From positions 1 through 32,778 of the forward strand of contig CAJONO010000077.1 of assembly GCA_905235905.1 (NCBI GenBank): DNA of 32,778 nucleotides, written 5' to 3'. The notes under the pieces are model-generated. The model made no database searches. It was not told the origin of the DNA and saw only the letters and a program-made list of their open reading frames with translations. The position numbers and the translations under genes are program-made. The DNA comes from an uncultured Prevotella sp. GTDB taxonomy: Bacteria; Bacteroidota; Bacteroidia; Bacteroidales; Bacteroidaceae. Shown here one piece after another: positions 1 to 7,808 of the stretch (positions within the stretch are counted from its first letter, which is position 1; each line of letters begins with the position of its first letter).

Positions 1-78
1 CTGCGTTCGTTCATCATCATGCTATATTGCTGCTTGCCATGGAAGTCACGCTGGGAAGCGTGACCTACTACGACACTG

Positions 79-109
79 CAAAGTTACGGAATATTTTCCA
101 TACTGCCAA
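79..109 (-). promoter_or_regulatory. Promoter reading off the left edge
   Basis: On the minus strand TAACTTTG (79-86) matches the Bacteroidetes -7 element TAnnTTTG, and a TTGG (106-109) lies about 20 bp upstream as a -33 element. The transcript would start near 72 and leave the window. Its first bases include a perfect 7-bp hairpin (GTCACGC/GCGTGAC, 46-65). The gene it serves is outside the window. Confidence 0.5.
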
Positions 110-152
110 GGAATCGGGCACTTTTTTGCCTACAAGTGGAAGAGGCGACAGG

Positions 153-190
153 AAAAGCTACTCCCTGAACCTGAGAAAGGAGGGAGTAGC
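153..190 (-). terminator. Intrinsic terminator after the UpxY-like gene
   Basis: A perfect 10-bp stem (GCTACTCCCT at 157-166 with AGGGAGTAGC at 181-190) is followed on the minus strand by TTTT (156-153). It lies about 85 bp past the stop of the UpxY-like gene and before the next minus-strand promoter, so it separates two transcription units. Confidence 0.65.
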
Positions 191-274
191 GGGTTCAACG
201 CCGCCTGCTTCGCAGCAATGCGGTGACTAACATAATGGTAATATATATACGGTGTGGTATATATCATGAGGATA

Positions 275-1123
275 TCAGGATGCCCGGGCTGTGTCATTCG
301 CTGTCCTGAGTGATTCGAGGTGTTCGCTGAACACCTCCTTGCTGACTGTCTCGAGGAAGGCCCTGGGAATATAGGAAGTGGCCACCCAGCCGATGTCGGC
401 AAGCTGGAGCCCCACCCTCTGCTGGCCGGCGATGCGGACTACCTGACCCATGCATCCCTTGAACCGCCCCTCCCTCACGCGGACAAGGTCGCCAGCCTGT
501 ACATGGACGATGTTGCCGTCGTTGACGAACACCGTGTTCTCGTCGAACGACTTCGTCATGCCGATGAAGCTGTGCATCATCCTGTCGGGAATCACCAGTG
601 GGGGATTCCGGCCCTCCTCCGTCTCGAAGTGGTTGTAGTAGAAGGTGGCGATGCTGGCCAGAGCGGGCAGGGGCGACGGATGTCCGTCGCGCCTCGACAG
701 CAGAGTCCTGGCCTCGCCGAGGCCGATGTAGGCGAAGAGGATGTTGGGTATCAGGTCCCGGAGTTCCCTATGCCGGTGGCCGTTGGTCACCATCCATTCA
801 TAGCGCCGCGCCACGTAGACGTAGTGTCCGGCACCGATGAGCATGTCGGCAACCTTCAGGGTGCGACCGTAGGAGGCGCGGAGCACAAGCCAGCGCTTCG
901 ATGGGTCGAAGGCGTATTCTACCGACACCCCGGTCTGCGAATGTGCTGCCTTGGGGAACGCAATGGGAGCAGGCCCATTGCCAGAGTTTTCAACCGTTAT
1001 GCGAGCGTTAGACAATGCATCCATATCGGACTCTCTTATGACCGCCAGGACTTTTCCTGGCAGGGACATAAAAAAGCGTGGAACCGTTGCTGTTGTCCGT
1101 TCCACTCTTCGAGGCTCTCGCAT
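275..1123 (-). CDS. UpxY-like NusG-family transcription antiterminator
   Basis: This 282-residue protein has the two-domain build of NusG paralogues. Residues about 77-190 form an NGN domain, starting with KRWLVLRASYGR and including the RDLIPNILFAY core strand. Residues about 208-240 are a KOW motif (GDLVRVREGRFKGCMGQV). Bacteroidales members of this group (UpxY) bind RNA polymerase at a promoter-proximal leader and let it read through a capsule or exopolysaccharide operon. The N-terminal 75 residues precede the NGN fold and are not recognised; a start at Met19 or Met34 is possible, so the start is uncertain. The gene has its own promoter with a leader of about 350 nt, fitting a protein that acts on leader RNA. 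No polysaccharide genes lie downstream within the window, only a terminator and a promoter reading out of it, so its target operon is unknown. Confidence 0.85.
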   Translation of the reverse strand: MREPRRVERTTATVPRFFMSLPGKVLAVIRESDMDALSNARITVENSGNGPAPIAFPKAAHSQTGVSVEYAFDPSKRWLVLRASYGRTLKVADMLIGAGHYVYVARRYEWMVTNGHRHRELRDLIPNILFAYIGLGEARTLLSRRDGHPSPLPALASIATFYYNHFETEEGRNPPLVIPDRMMHSFIGMTKSFDENTVFVNDGNIVHVQAGDLVRVREGRFKGCMGQVVRIAGQQRVGLQLADIGWVATSYIPRAFLETVSKEVFSEHLESLRTANDTARAS

Positions 1124-1481
1124 TGCCTATTTCTGTTGAACAGACAACGTTAGAGCCCACGCCGACATGAATATCGTTATCCCCTTTACCACGCGGAACA
1201 CAAAACATGCACCCGTTTTTTGGTAAAGGGATGCGTATAAACACATCCCGAGGTCATCTACCGTTGCTAAGTTCAAGACAGAAATTTGTAATTTGCGAGA
1301 TTACGAAGAGTCTCAAACAAAGCGCTGAGTAAACGCCTTTATATGTTCCTTTCCTCGCAACCCACCCAACCGCCTCAGAGCCTTCCGGCTCGTCGGCCCG
1401 GCGTGGGCGTTAGCTTCTTGGCGATGGCGAATCACGTCCGTCCCTGTAGCCTCAGCATAACTACACTGCGAGTAATCGGTT
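1124..1481 (-). promoter_or_regulatory. Long structured leader of the UpxY-like gene
   Basis: There is no gene in this stretch, but on the minus strand it forms a leader of about 350 nt. It holds a GC-rich hairpin (GAGCC/GGCTC near 1378-1392). It also holds two mutually exclusive pairings. GGGATG/CATCCC (1228-1233 with 1244-1249) competes with an 11-bp stem that has one bulge (1222-1232 with 1179-1190). That arrangement suggests a leader RNA switch of the kind UpxY proteins act on. No strong U-tract follows either hairpin. Confidence 0.4.
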
Positions 1482-1512
1482 GCAAAATTACGAATTATTT
1501 TTGAATATCAAA
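1482..1512 (-). promoter_or_regulatory. Promoter for the UpxY-like gene
   Basis: On the minus strand TAATTTTG (1482-1489) is a -7 element and TTTG (1509-1512) a -33 element, 19 bp apart. Initiation near 1475 gives a leader of about 350 nt before the ATG at 1123. The upstream symporter gene ends at 1589, so the antiterminator has independent transcription. Confidence 0.6.
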
Positions 1513-1588
1513 TGATTTTATTGTTGAATTTTTATGGAATCGCATTTTTCTTGACCAATTTTGAAGTTTTGGAGCGGAGTGGACACAA

Positions 1589-3094
1589 TTATATCATGTG
1601 CATTGTGCCCATCAGATAGAGAAGGGCATAGCCCAAGATCATCGAGACGACACCAACGATGAGGCCAATCTTCGACATGTCTTTCTGGTCGACCAAATTG
1701 GTTGAATAAGCCAGTGCGTTGGGGGGCGTGGAAACTGGGAGAATCATGGCACTCGAAGCAGCAATTGCCACACCTATCAGGACGGTCGACGTGCCACCAA
1801 TGGGAGCCAGCTTGTCGCCCATGGCCGAGCAAACCAGTGCCAGAATCGGCATCAACAGTGCTGCAGTAGCCGAATTAGAGATGAAATTACTCAGCAGGTA
1901 GCAGATGAAGCCTGAAATGAGCAGGATGACGATGGGCGAGAAGTCGCCAAAGGGTACGCTCTCAATGGCCAAGGCTGCCAGGCCCGACTGGTTCAGGCCA
2001 TAGCCCAGGGCAAAGCCACCGGCCACCATCCAGATGACGCTCCAGTTGATTTCCTCCAAGTCGTTCTTGTCGATAATGCCCGTCAGTGCAAAGACCACAA
2101 ACGGTATAAGCGCCACAGTATAGGAGTTGATGCCTGTCCACTTCTCGCAAATCCAGAGTGCAACAGTCACAAAGAAGGTGACAATCACTATGTAGGTCTG
2201 CGTGTTCTTCTTCATGCCACCTTCAATTTTCAGCTCGACGGTCTTCTGGGTGAAGGGGAACATGTAGCGCAGCAGCATCCAGCTAAGGAACAGCAGTACG
2301 GCCACCAATGGCACCATGAACATCATCCACTCGCCAAAACCCAGGTTGAGGTTCAGTCCCTCAGGGTCGTTCAGGTATTTGATGGCAATGGCGTTGGGGG
2401 GAGTGCCTATAGGCGTTCCCATGCCACCGAGGTTGGCAGCCACGGGAATAGACAGTGCCAAGGAAATACGTCCCTTTCCCTCGGGCGGCAGCTGTTTGAA
2501 TACCGGCGTAAGGAACGTGAGCATCATGGCTGCCGTAGCCGTGTTGGACACGAACATCGAGAACAGGCCCGTGATGAGCAGAAAGCCCAACAACACATGG
2601 TCGCTCTTTTTGCCGAAAGGCTTCAGGAGCACCTTGGCCAACTGCGCGTCAAGTCCTGTCTTCGTTGCGGCGATAGCCAAAATGAAGCCACCAATAAACA
2701 GCATGATGACCGGGTCGGCAAAGCAGGCCATAATGCCCTTGTAAGGCAGTAGCTCGCCCACCTCATCGGGGTTACACATAAACGACACGCCACTGGTCGA
2801 CGTGAAGAGCAGCATCAGCCCCATGATGGCTACCGAAGTGGCCCACGAGGAAATGAGATGCAACACCCACATGAGGGTGGCAAACACGAAGATGGCAATG
2901 ATGCGCTGCTGAACGACCGTCAGGCCGTCGATGCCGAAAAACGTCGTGGGCAGGTTCCACACAAGTAGGGTGGCCAGCACCACAAGCACAATTTCGGCAC
3001 TGCGAGTAAAGATTTTGTCTGGGTGGAATCTTCTCTCATAGCGTAGTTTGTGGTACGCTTGAACAAGATGATATCCTGGATAAAGTTTGAACAT
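1589..3094 (-). CDS. DASS/SLC13-family sodium:anion symporter
   Basis: This 501-residue inner-membrane protein is hydrophobic throughout. It carries the two duplicated SNT-type sodium-binding motifs of the divalent anion:sodium symporter family: SNTATAAMM at 183-191 and SNSATAALLMP at 406-416. Each is preceded by a re-entrant-type hydrophobic stretch, and the length fits the family. Members import C4-dicarboxylates, citrate or sulfate with sodium; the substrate cannot be read from sequence. The gene is divergent from metY with overlapping promoters. A sulfate or sulfur-linked role is therefore conceivable, but dicarboxylate uptake is equally likely. A hydrophilic N-terminal segment (about 32 residues) precedes the first membrane helix. 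Confidence 0.9.
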   Translation of the reverse strand: MFKLYPGYHLVQAYHKLRYERRFHPDKIFTRSAEIVLVVLATLLVWNLPTTFFGIDGLTVVQQRIIAIFVFATLMWVLHLISSWATSVAIMGLMLLFTSTSGVSFMCNPDEVGELLPYKGIMACFADPVIMLFIGGFILAIAATKTGLDAQLAKVLLKPFGKKSDHVLLGFLLITGLFSMFVSNTATAAMMLTFLTPVFKQLPPEGKGRISLALSIPVAANLGGMGTPIGTPPNAIAIKYLNDPEGLNLNLGFGEWMMFMVPLVAVLLFLSWMLLRYMFPFTQKTVELKIEGGMKKNTQTYIVIVTFFVTVALWICEKWTGINSYTVALIPFVVFALTGIIDKNDLEEINWSVIWMVAGGFALGYGLNQSGLAALAIESVPFGDFSPIVILLISGFICYLLSNFISNSATAALLMPILALVCSAMGDKLAPIGGTSTVLIGVAIAASSAMILPVSTPPNALAYSTNLVDQKDMSKIGLIVGVVSMILGYALLYLMGTMHMI

Positions 3095-3144
3095 AACGAT
3101 TAAATAATTATTGTAAAATTTATACTTATTCGGAATTCGAGGTG

Positions 3145-3152
3145 CAAAGGTA
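3145..3152 (-). promoter_or_regulatory. -7 element for the DASS symporter
   Basis: On the minus strand TACCTTTG matches TAnnTTTG and lies about 50 bp before the symporter ATG. The best -33 candidate (TTTG at 3177-3180) is 24 bp away, longer than usual. The site lies back to back with the metY promoter. Confidence 0.5.
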
Positions 3153-3196
3153 CAAAATAATTTGTAATTATTAATTCAAAATTCATAATTTCTTCG

Positions 3197-3204
3197 TAAC
3201 TTTG
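3197..3204 (+). promoter_or_regulatory. -7 element for metY
   Basis: TAACTTTG matches TAnnTTTG exactly and lies 28 bp before the metY ATG. No TTTG sits at the expected -33 distance, so the promoter may be weak or need an activator. The same 138-bp gap holds the divergent symporter promoter. Confidence 0.5.
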
Positions 3205-3232
3205 CACCAAAATAACATAAAAACGAATCATC

Positions 3233-4516
3233 ATGAAAAAAAATTTGAAAAGAGCCACGCTCTGCGTACAGGCAGGATGGGAGCCTAAGAACGGCGAATC
3301 GAGAGTGCTGCCCATCTATCAGAGCACCACTTTCAAGTATGACAACACAGAAGAAATGGCCGACCTCTTCGACCTGAAGAAGGAGGGCTACTTCTACACC
3401 CGTCTGCAAAATCCCACCAACGATGCTGTCGCAGCGAAGATTGCCGCGTTGGAAGGCGGTGTGGGGGCTATGCTCACCTCAAGCGGCCAGGCAGCCAACT
3501 TCTATGCCATCTTCAACATTTGCGAGGCTGGCGACCATTTTGTCACGAGCAATGAGATTTACGGCGGCACATACAATCTGTTCGGAGTTACGCTGAAGAA
3601 GCTGGGCATTGAGTGTACGTTTGTCAATCAGAATGCCAGCGACGAGGAGATAGAGGCCGCATTCCGTCCCAACACGAAGGCAATGTTTGGCGAGACCATC
3701 TCCAACCCCGGTTGCCATGTGCTCGACATTGAGAAATTTGCCCGCATCGCCCATAAGCACGGTGTACCCCTGATTGTCGACAACACCTTCCCCACCCCCA
3801 TCAACTGTCGCCCCTTCGAATGGGGAGCCGACATCGTGACCCATTCCACCACAAAATATATGGACGGTCATGCCACACAGGTGGGCGGCTGCATCGTAGA
3901 CAGCGGCAACTTCGACTGGGAAGCCCATGCCGACCTGTTCCCCGGTCTGACAACTCCTGACGAATCCTACCACGGACTGACCTACACAAAGAAGTTTGGA
4001 AAAATGGCCTATATGACGAAGCTCGTAGCCCAGCTGATGCGTGACCTTGGCTCCATACCTTCGCCCCACAACGCCTTCCTACTGAACTTAGGGTTGGAAA
4101 CGCTCCATCTGCGCATGCAGCGACATTGCGAAAACGCCCAGAAAATTGCCGAGTTCCTGGAACAAGACGACCGCGTGGCATGGGTGAACTACAGCGGCCT
4201 GAAGAGCAATGCCGACCACGAACTGGCGCAGAAGTATCTGCCCAACGGCTCGTGTGGCGTGATTGCCTTCGGACTGAAAGGCACACGTGAGACTGCCGTC
4301 CGCTTCATGGACTCGCTCAAGCTCATTGCCATCGTGACCCATGTGGCCGATGCCCGCACCTGTGTGCTCCACCCCGCCAGCCATACCCATCGCCAACTCA
4401 GCGACGAGCAGTTGCTTGAAGCAGGTGTGGCTCCCGACCTGATTCGCCTCTCGGTGGGCATTGAGGATGCCGACGACATTCTCGATGATATTCGTCAAGC
4501 ATTAGCTAATATATAA
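3233..4516 (+). CDS. metY: O-acetylhomoserine sulfhydrylase (aminocarboxypropyltransferase)
   Basis: This 427-residue protein is a Cys/Met-metabolism PLP enzyme. It uses sulfide (or a thiol) and O-acetylhomoserine to make homocysteine (direct sulfhydrylation) in methionine synthesis in the cytosol. Diagnostic features are the N-terminal GYFYTRLQNPTNDAV substrate segment, the tyrosine loop NEIYGGTYNLF, the VDNTFPTP stretch after the PLP-binding Asp, and the Schiff-base lysine in THSTTKYMDGHA (Lys208). The C-terminal half holds LIAIVTHVADARTCVLHPASHTH, trimmed here to its hallmark LHPASHTHRQL. The length of about 430 fits MetY rather than the shorter MetB/MetC enzymes. The ATG at 3233 follows a Bacteroidetes promoter at a normal distance. 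An MFS transporter starts 47 bp downstream on the same strand. Confidence 0.93.
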   Translation: MKKNLKRATLCVQAGWEPKNGESRVLPIYQSTTFKYDNTEEMADLFDLKKEGYFYTRLQNPTNDAVAAKIAALEGGVGAMLTSSGQAANFYAIFNICEAGDHFVTSNEIYGGTYNLFGVTLKKLGIECTFVNQNASDEEIEAAFRPNTKAMFGETISNPGCHVLDIEKFARIAHKHGVPLIVDNTFPTPINCRPFEWGADIVTHSTTKYMDGHATQVGGCIVDSGNFDWEAHADLFPGLTTPDESYHGLTYTKKFGKMAYMTKLVAQLMRDLGSIPSPHNAFLLNLGLETLHLRMQRHCENAQKIAEFLEQDDRVAWVNYSGLKSNADHELAQKYLPNGSCGVIAFGLKGTRETAVRFMDSLKLIAIVTHVADARTCVLHPASHTHRQLSDEQLLEAGVAPDLIRLSVGIEDADDILDDIRQALANI

Positions 4517-4563
4517 TAATGTATATATAGGCACAATCAATTAGTTACTTATTACAAAGAAAT

Positions 4564-6330
4564 ATGTCACAAGCAATTCAAAAAACGCTACGCGATTCTG
4601 CCGCCATGCGGTGGACGGCACTACTGCTCTTGGCTTTAGCCATGTTCTGCAGTTACATTTTCATGGACATCCTCTCGCCCATTAAGGACCTGATGCAATC
4701 AACCCGCGGATGGGACTCGACGGCCTTTGGTACCATGCAGGGTTCCGAGGTGTTCCTCAACGTGTTCGTTTTCTTCCTCATCTTCGCCGGCATCATTCTC
4801 GACAAGATGGGCGTTCGCTTTACTGCCGTACTCTCGGCAGCTGTAATGCTCGTTGGTGCCTGCATCAAGTGGTATGCTGTCAGTGAGAACTTTATGGGAA
4901 GCGGACTTGAAACATGGTTTACCAACAACCTGAACTACATCCCCATCTTCGACGAGCTTGGCGTCAGTCCCTTCTATGGTCCCAAAACAGAGATTATTAA
5001 TGGCATGGAAGTTCTTATTCCGGGAATGCCTGCCTCTGCCAAATTAGCCGCCTGCGGCTTCATGATCTTTGGCTGCGGCTGCGAAATGGCCGGTATCACT
5101 GTTTCGCGCGGTATCGTGAAGTGGTTCAAGGGTCGAGATATGGCACTTGCCATGGGTTCAGAGATGGCGCTTGCCCGTCTGGGTGTTGCCACCTGCATGA
5201 TCTTCTCGCCCTTCTTTGCCCACTTGGGCGGCGAGGTCAGCGTGAGCCGCTCAGTGGCTTTCGGCGTTGTCCTGATGTGCATCGCCCTCATCATGACCAT
5301 CGTCTACTTTTTCATGGACCAGAAGCTTGATGCACAGACAGGTGAGGCCGAGGAGAAGGACGACCCATTCAAGGTGAGCGACCTGGGTAAGATTCTCAGT
5401 GACAGCGGTTTCTGGATTGTAGCCCTGCTCTGTGTTCTCTACTATTCGGCCATTTTCCCCTTCCAGAAGTACGCCGTGAACATGCTACAGTGCAACCTCA
5501 CCCTAACGCCTCCCGATGCTGATTCGTTCTGGGCTCAGCCCGACGTCACTATCTTCCAGTATATCATCATGCTCGTCGTGGCAGCCGCCGGCTTCGCCTC
5601 CAACTTTCAGAAGAAGGCCAATCTGAAGTACGGTCTGCTGGGGCTCTCTATCGCAGCCCTCATTGCTTATTGCTACATGGGCTACATGCGCCAGTCGGCC
5701 TCTGCCATCTTTGCTGTATTCCCATTATTGGCCGTATTAATAACTCCTATTTTAGGTGGTTATGTAGACCATAAGGGCAAAGCTGCTTCAATGCTTGTGC
5801 TGGGTAGTGTGCTCCTCATCGTGTGCCATCTTACCTTTGCCTTCGTGCTGCCTATGTTCAGAGGCAATGCCGTGGGCGGCATCATCATTGCCTACATCAC
5901 AATTCTTGTCTTAGGAGCTTCATTCTCACTGGTACCTGCATCACTTTGGCCAAGTGTTCCCAAACTTGTCGAACCCAAAATAATCGGTTCTGCCTATGCG
6001 TTAATCTTCTGGATTCAGAACATCGGACTGTGGCTCTTTCCCCTGCTCATCGGTAAGGTGCTTGACAATACGAATCCTGAACTTGTAACCAAAATTGCTC
6101 AGGTAAAGCAACAGGCTATGGAAGCAGTTGCCTCAGGTAGAATGAGTTTGGAGGAGGCTCAAGAACAGGTATCGGCTATCTCTGAGCAAGTGGCTATACA
6201 GTATGACTATACATGGCCGCTCGTCATGCTTGCCTGTCTCGGCGTAGCCGCCTTAGTGCTGGGCTTCGTGCTGAAAGCTGTCGACAAGAAAAAGGGACTC
6301 GGACTCGAAGAGCCGAACATCAAAGGATAA
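4564..6330 (+). CDS. MFS transporter
   Basis: This 588-residue polytopic membrane protein has about twelve hydrophobic segments in the major facilitator pattern. The first is residues 16-35, and the cytoplasmic loop after helix 2 reads FAGIILDKMGVRF, a variant of the MFS GxLxDRxGxR motif. Two unusually long extracytoplasmic loops are present (about 95-155 and 300-330). A hydrophilic, predicted-helical insertion of about 45 residues lies near 505-550, before the last hydrophobic segment. These make it longer than a standard 400-residue MFS protein. The substrate cannot be assigned. It lies 47 bp after metY, so co-transcription is likely, but a link to sulfur amino acids is only positional. It is convergent with the SH3-protein gene across a strong hairpin. 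Confidence 0.8.
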   Translation: MSQAIQKTLRDSAAMRWTALLLLALAMFCSYIFMDILSPIKDLMQSTRGWDSTAFGTMQGSEVFLNVFVFFLIFAGIILDKMGVRFTAVLSAAVMLVGACIKWYAVSENFMGSGLETWFTNNLNYIPIFDELGVSPFYGPKTEIINGMEVLIPGMPASAKLAACGFMIFGCGCEMAGITVSRGIVKWFKGRDMALAMGSEMALARLGVATCMIFSPFFAHLGGEVSVSRSVAFGVVLMCIALIMTIVYFFMDQKLDAQTGEAEEKDDPFKVSDLGKILSDSGFWIVALLCVLYYSAIFPFQKYAVNMLQCNLTLTPPDADSFWAQPDVTIFQYIIMLVVAAAGFASNFQKKANLKYGLLGLSIAALIAYCYMGYMRQSASAIFAVFPLLAVLITPILGGYVDHKGKAASMLVLGSVLLIVCHLTFAFVLPMFRGNAVGGIIIAYITILVLGASFSLVPASLWPSVPKLVEPKIIGSAYALIFWIQNIGLWLFPLLIGKVLDNTNPELVTKIAQVKQQAMEAVASGRMSLEEAQEQVSAISEQVAIQYDYTWPLVMLACLGVAALVLGFVLKAVDKKKGLGLEEPNIKG

Positions 6331-6359
6331 TGGTTTTATAGACCCTGACCACTAATAAT

Positions 6360-6422
6360 ACGAATTTCACGAATTGACGGTGCAAAGAAACATGCATTAT
6401 ACCGTCGGTTCGTGAAATTCGT
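6360..6422. terminator. Long inverted repeat, likely bidirectional terminator
   Basis: A 14-bp perfect outer stem (6360-6373 with 6409-6422, ACGAATTTCACGAA and its complement), two T/G wobble positions and a 6-bp inner stem (GACGGT/ACCGTC) enclose a 19-nt loop. It lies between the convergent ends of the MFS gene (+) and the SH3-protein gene (-). No strong U-tract follows on either side. Its TTCGTGAAATTCGTG core resembles motifs elsewhere in the window (24,951-24,976). Confidence 0.55.
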
Positions 6423-6446
6423 GTAATTAGCTGTGAAGGCTTGCCG

Positions 6447-7808
6447 TTACTGAGGAATATCGTCAACGCTTTCCAAACGGAATCCCGTACCGGTTTTTCC
6501 GTTGGCATTATTGTTATCTTGGCTTACGCCTCCACTGGGAATGTCGTCGACCACTTCCAGCTTGAAGCCAGTGCCGCCCTTTTGTGGAGTCTCAGGCTCT
6601 GACTGCTCGTCAGACTTGTTGTTCTTCTTAGGCGTAGACGACTCTGATGAAGCAACAACCGGAGAAGCCTTCTGAACCTTCTTTCCGCCAAGCACCAGTT
6701 CATAGTTGCCATTTTCCAAGGCAATCTTCTTAATATACTGACCTTCGGATGGTTGCTCGTCAACAGGCTTTTCCAAGAGCGGATGCCCTTCTGCATCGAA
6801 AGAATAGACAGCAGCCTGACGCAACCCGCTGCCTTTATTGTCGGCAATGAAGGCGAAAGCGCCAAATTCGCCTGCCTCCTCGACCCGATAATTACGCCCT
6901 TTGTAGTCGGCACCATAGACCTTGTAGTCGTTATCGGCATTGACCTCTTTCCTAAAGTGAATCAGTGCCCTGCGATAACGGGATTCCGTGATATTCTGCC
7001 GAGCCTCATCATCGCCCCAAAGGCTGTTCAGTCGTTCCAGATCCTTCTTGTCAACAAGACTTTCCTTCAGCACATAGCCTTCCGTCGTTTCGTCAGAACG
7101 CTGCACCTGGGCCCAACGCCCAGTGTCGGGCATCATCACCATAAGCTCTTGGCCATAGACAGCTTCTTTCACTACCGTGGCCGTGTCGCTTGCGTTGGCC
7201 CGCACAACAACCGTCTCTGAAAGCACATACATTCTTTCGGCAGAAGGAGCAAACAGGCCCGACAGCCATTGCCATCCGCCCAAGAAGAAGAATGCCACAA
7301 CGCCTAAAACCACGGCAGCAATGGCCATCATCTTCTTGGTGTTGCGAGGTGGTTTGGGTGGTTTTGGAGGCTTCGGTGGATTGGCAGGTTTCTGAGGCCC
7401 AGTCGGTTGCTGCCTTGGTGGTGTGACAGGCTTCTGTTTCTTTACTTCTTGTGCAGACTTTGGCTCTTCCCGTTTCTCTTCCGATGGGTCTGAAGGTTTG
7501 TCCTTCTTCCACCCGAGGGCATACTGGAAACAGTCGACGAGATATTCGGCCACGCCGTCGCGCAGAAAGAAACGGTCCTGAAACGCCTGGCGGATGCTGG
7601 CCATGCGCAACTCGCGGGTGCTCTTGTCAACATTTTTCAGGTCGAGCAGTTGCTGGCCCAGCTGACTGGTGACAGCACTCTGAATCATGTGGATGCTCTG
7701 ACGGTCGTCGGGCATGTAGTCCTGCACAAAGCCTTTCAGTTTGGGCTGTGCCAGGATTTCCTCGCCAAACTGTTCTACGACCGTGCGCAGAACATCATAC
7801 AGTTTCAT
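6447..7808 (-). CDS. Membrane-anchored SH3-domain protein of the TerY-P operon
   Basis: This 453-residue protein, counted from the ATG at 7808, is not a named family member I recognise. It has an N-terminal helical domain (1-100) ending in a FFLRDGVAEYLVDCFQYALGW segment and a charged linker (101-125). A proline-rich stretch with repeated PPK (130-155) comes next, followed by a single membrane helix (160-182). Beyond that is a bacterial SH3-type domain (193-252, VVVRANASDTATVV to EGYVLKESLV) and a low-complexity tail. The tail ends in two copies of GTGFxLExVDDIP. It is the last gene of the operon, and its start codon lies 14 bp inside the PP2C gene, so translation is probably coupled. By position it may be the membrane-bound target or sensor of the kinase/phosphatase pair; that is inference. 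An upstream in-frame start at 7859 would overlap PP2C by 65 bp and is less likely. Confidence 0.8.
   Translation of the reverse strand: MKLYDVLRTVVEQFGEEILAQPKLKGFVQDYMPDDRQSIHMIQSAVTSQLGQQLLDLKNVDKSTRELRMASIRQAFQDRFFLRDGVAEYLVDCFQYALGWKKDKPSDPSEEKREEPKSAQEVKKQKPVTPPRQQPTGPQKPANPPKPPKPPKPPRNTKKMMAIAAVVLGVVAFFFLGGWQWLSGLFAPSAERMYVLSETVVVRANASDTATVVKEAVYGQELMVMMPDTGRWAQVQRSDETTEGYVLKESLVDKKDLERLNSLWGDDEARQNITESRYRRALIHFRKEVNADNDYKVYGADYKGRNYRVEEAGEFGAFAFIADNKGSGLRQAAVYSFDAEGHPLLEKPVDEQPSEGQYIKKIALENGNYELVLGGKKVQKASPVVASSESSTPKKNNKSDEQSEPETPQKGGTGFKLEVVDDIPSGGVSQDNNNANGKTGTGFRLESVDDIPQ

Noticed and set aside
27..230. Small 67-codon frame or RNA gene at the left edge
   Set aside because: The stretch is explained by a minus-strand promoter and terminator hairpin. 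The GGGTTCAA near 189 resembles a tRNA T-loop, but no cloverleaf can be drawn around it.
320..1153. 277-codon plus-strand open frame opposite the UpxY-like gene
   Set aside because: It is antisense to a clear NGN-KOW protein and has no recognisable domain or promoter.
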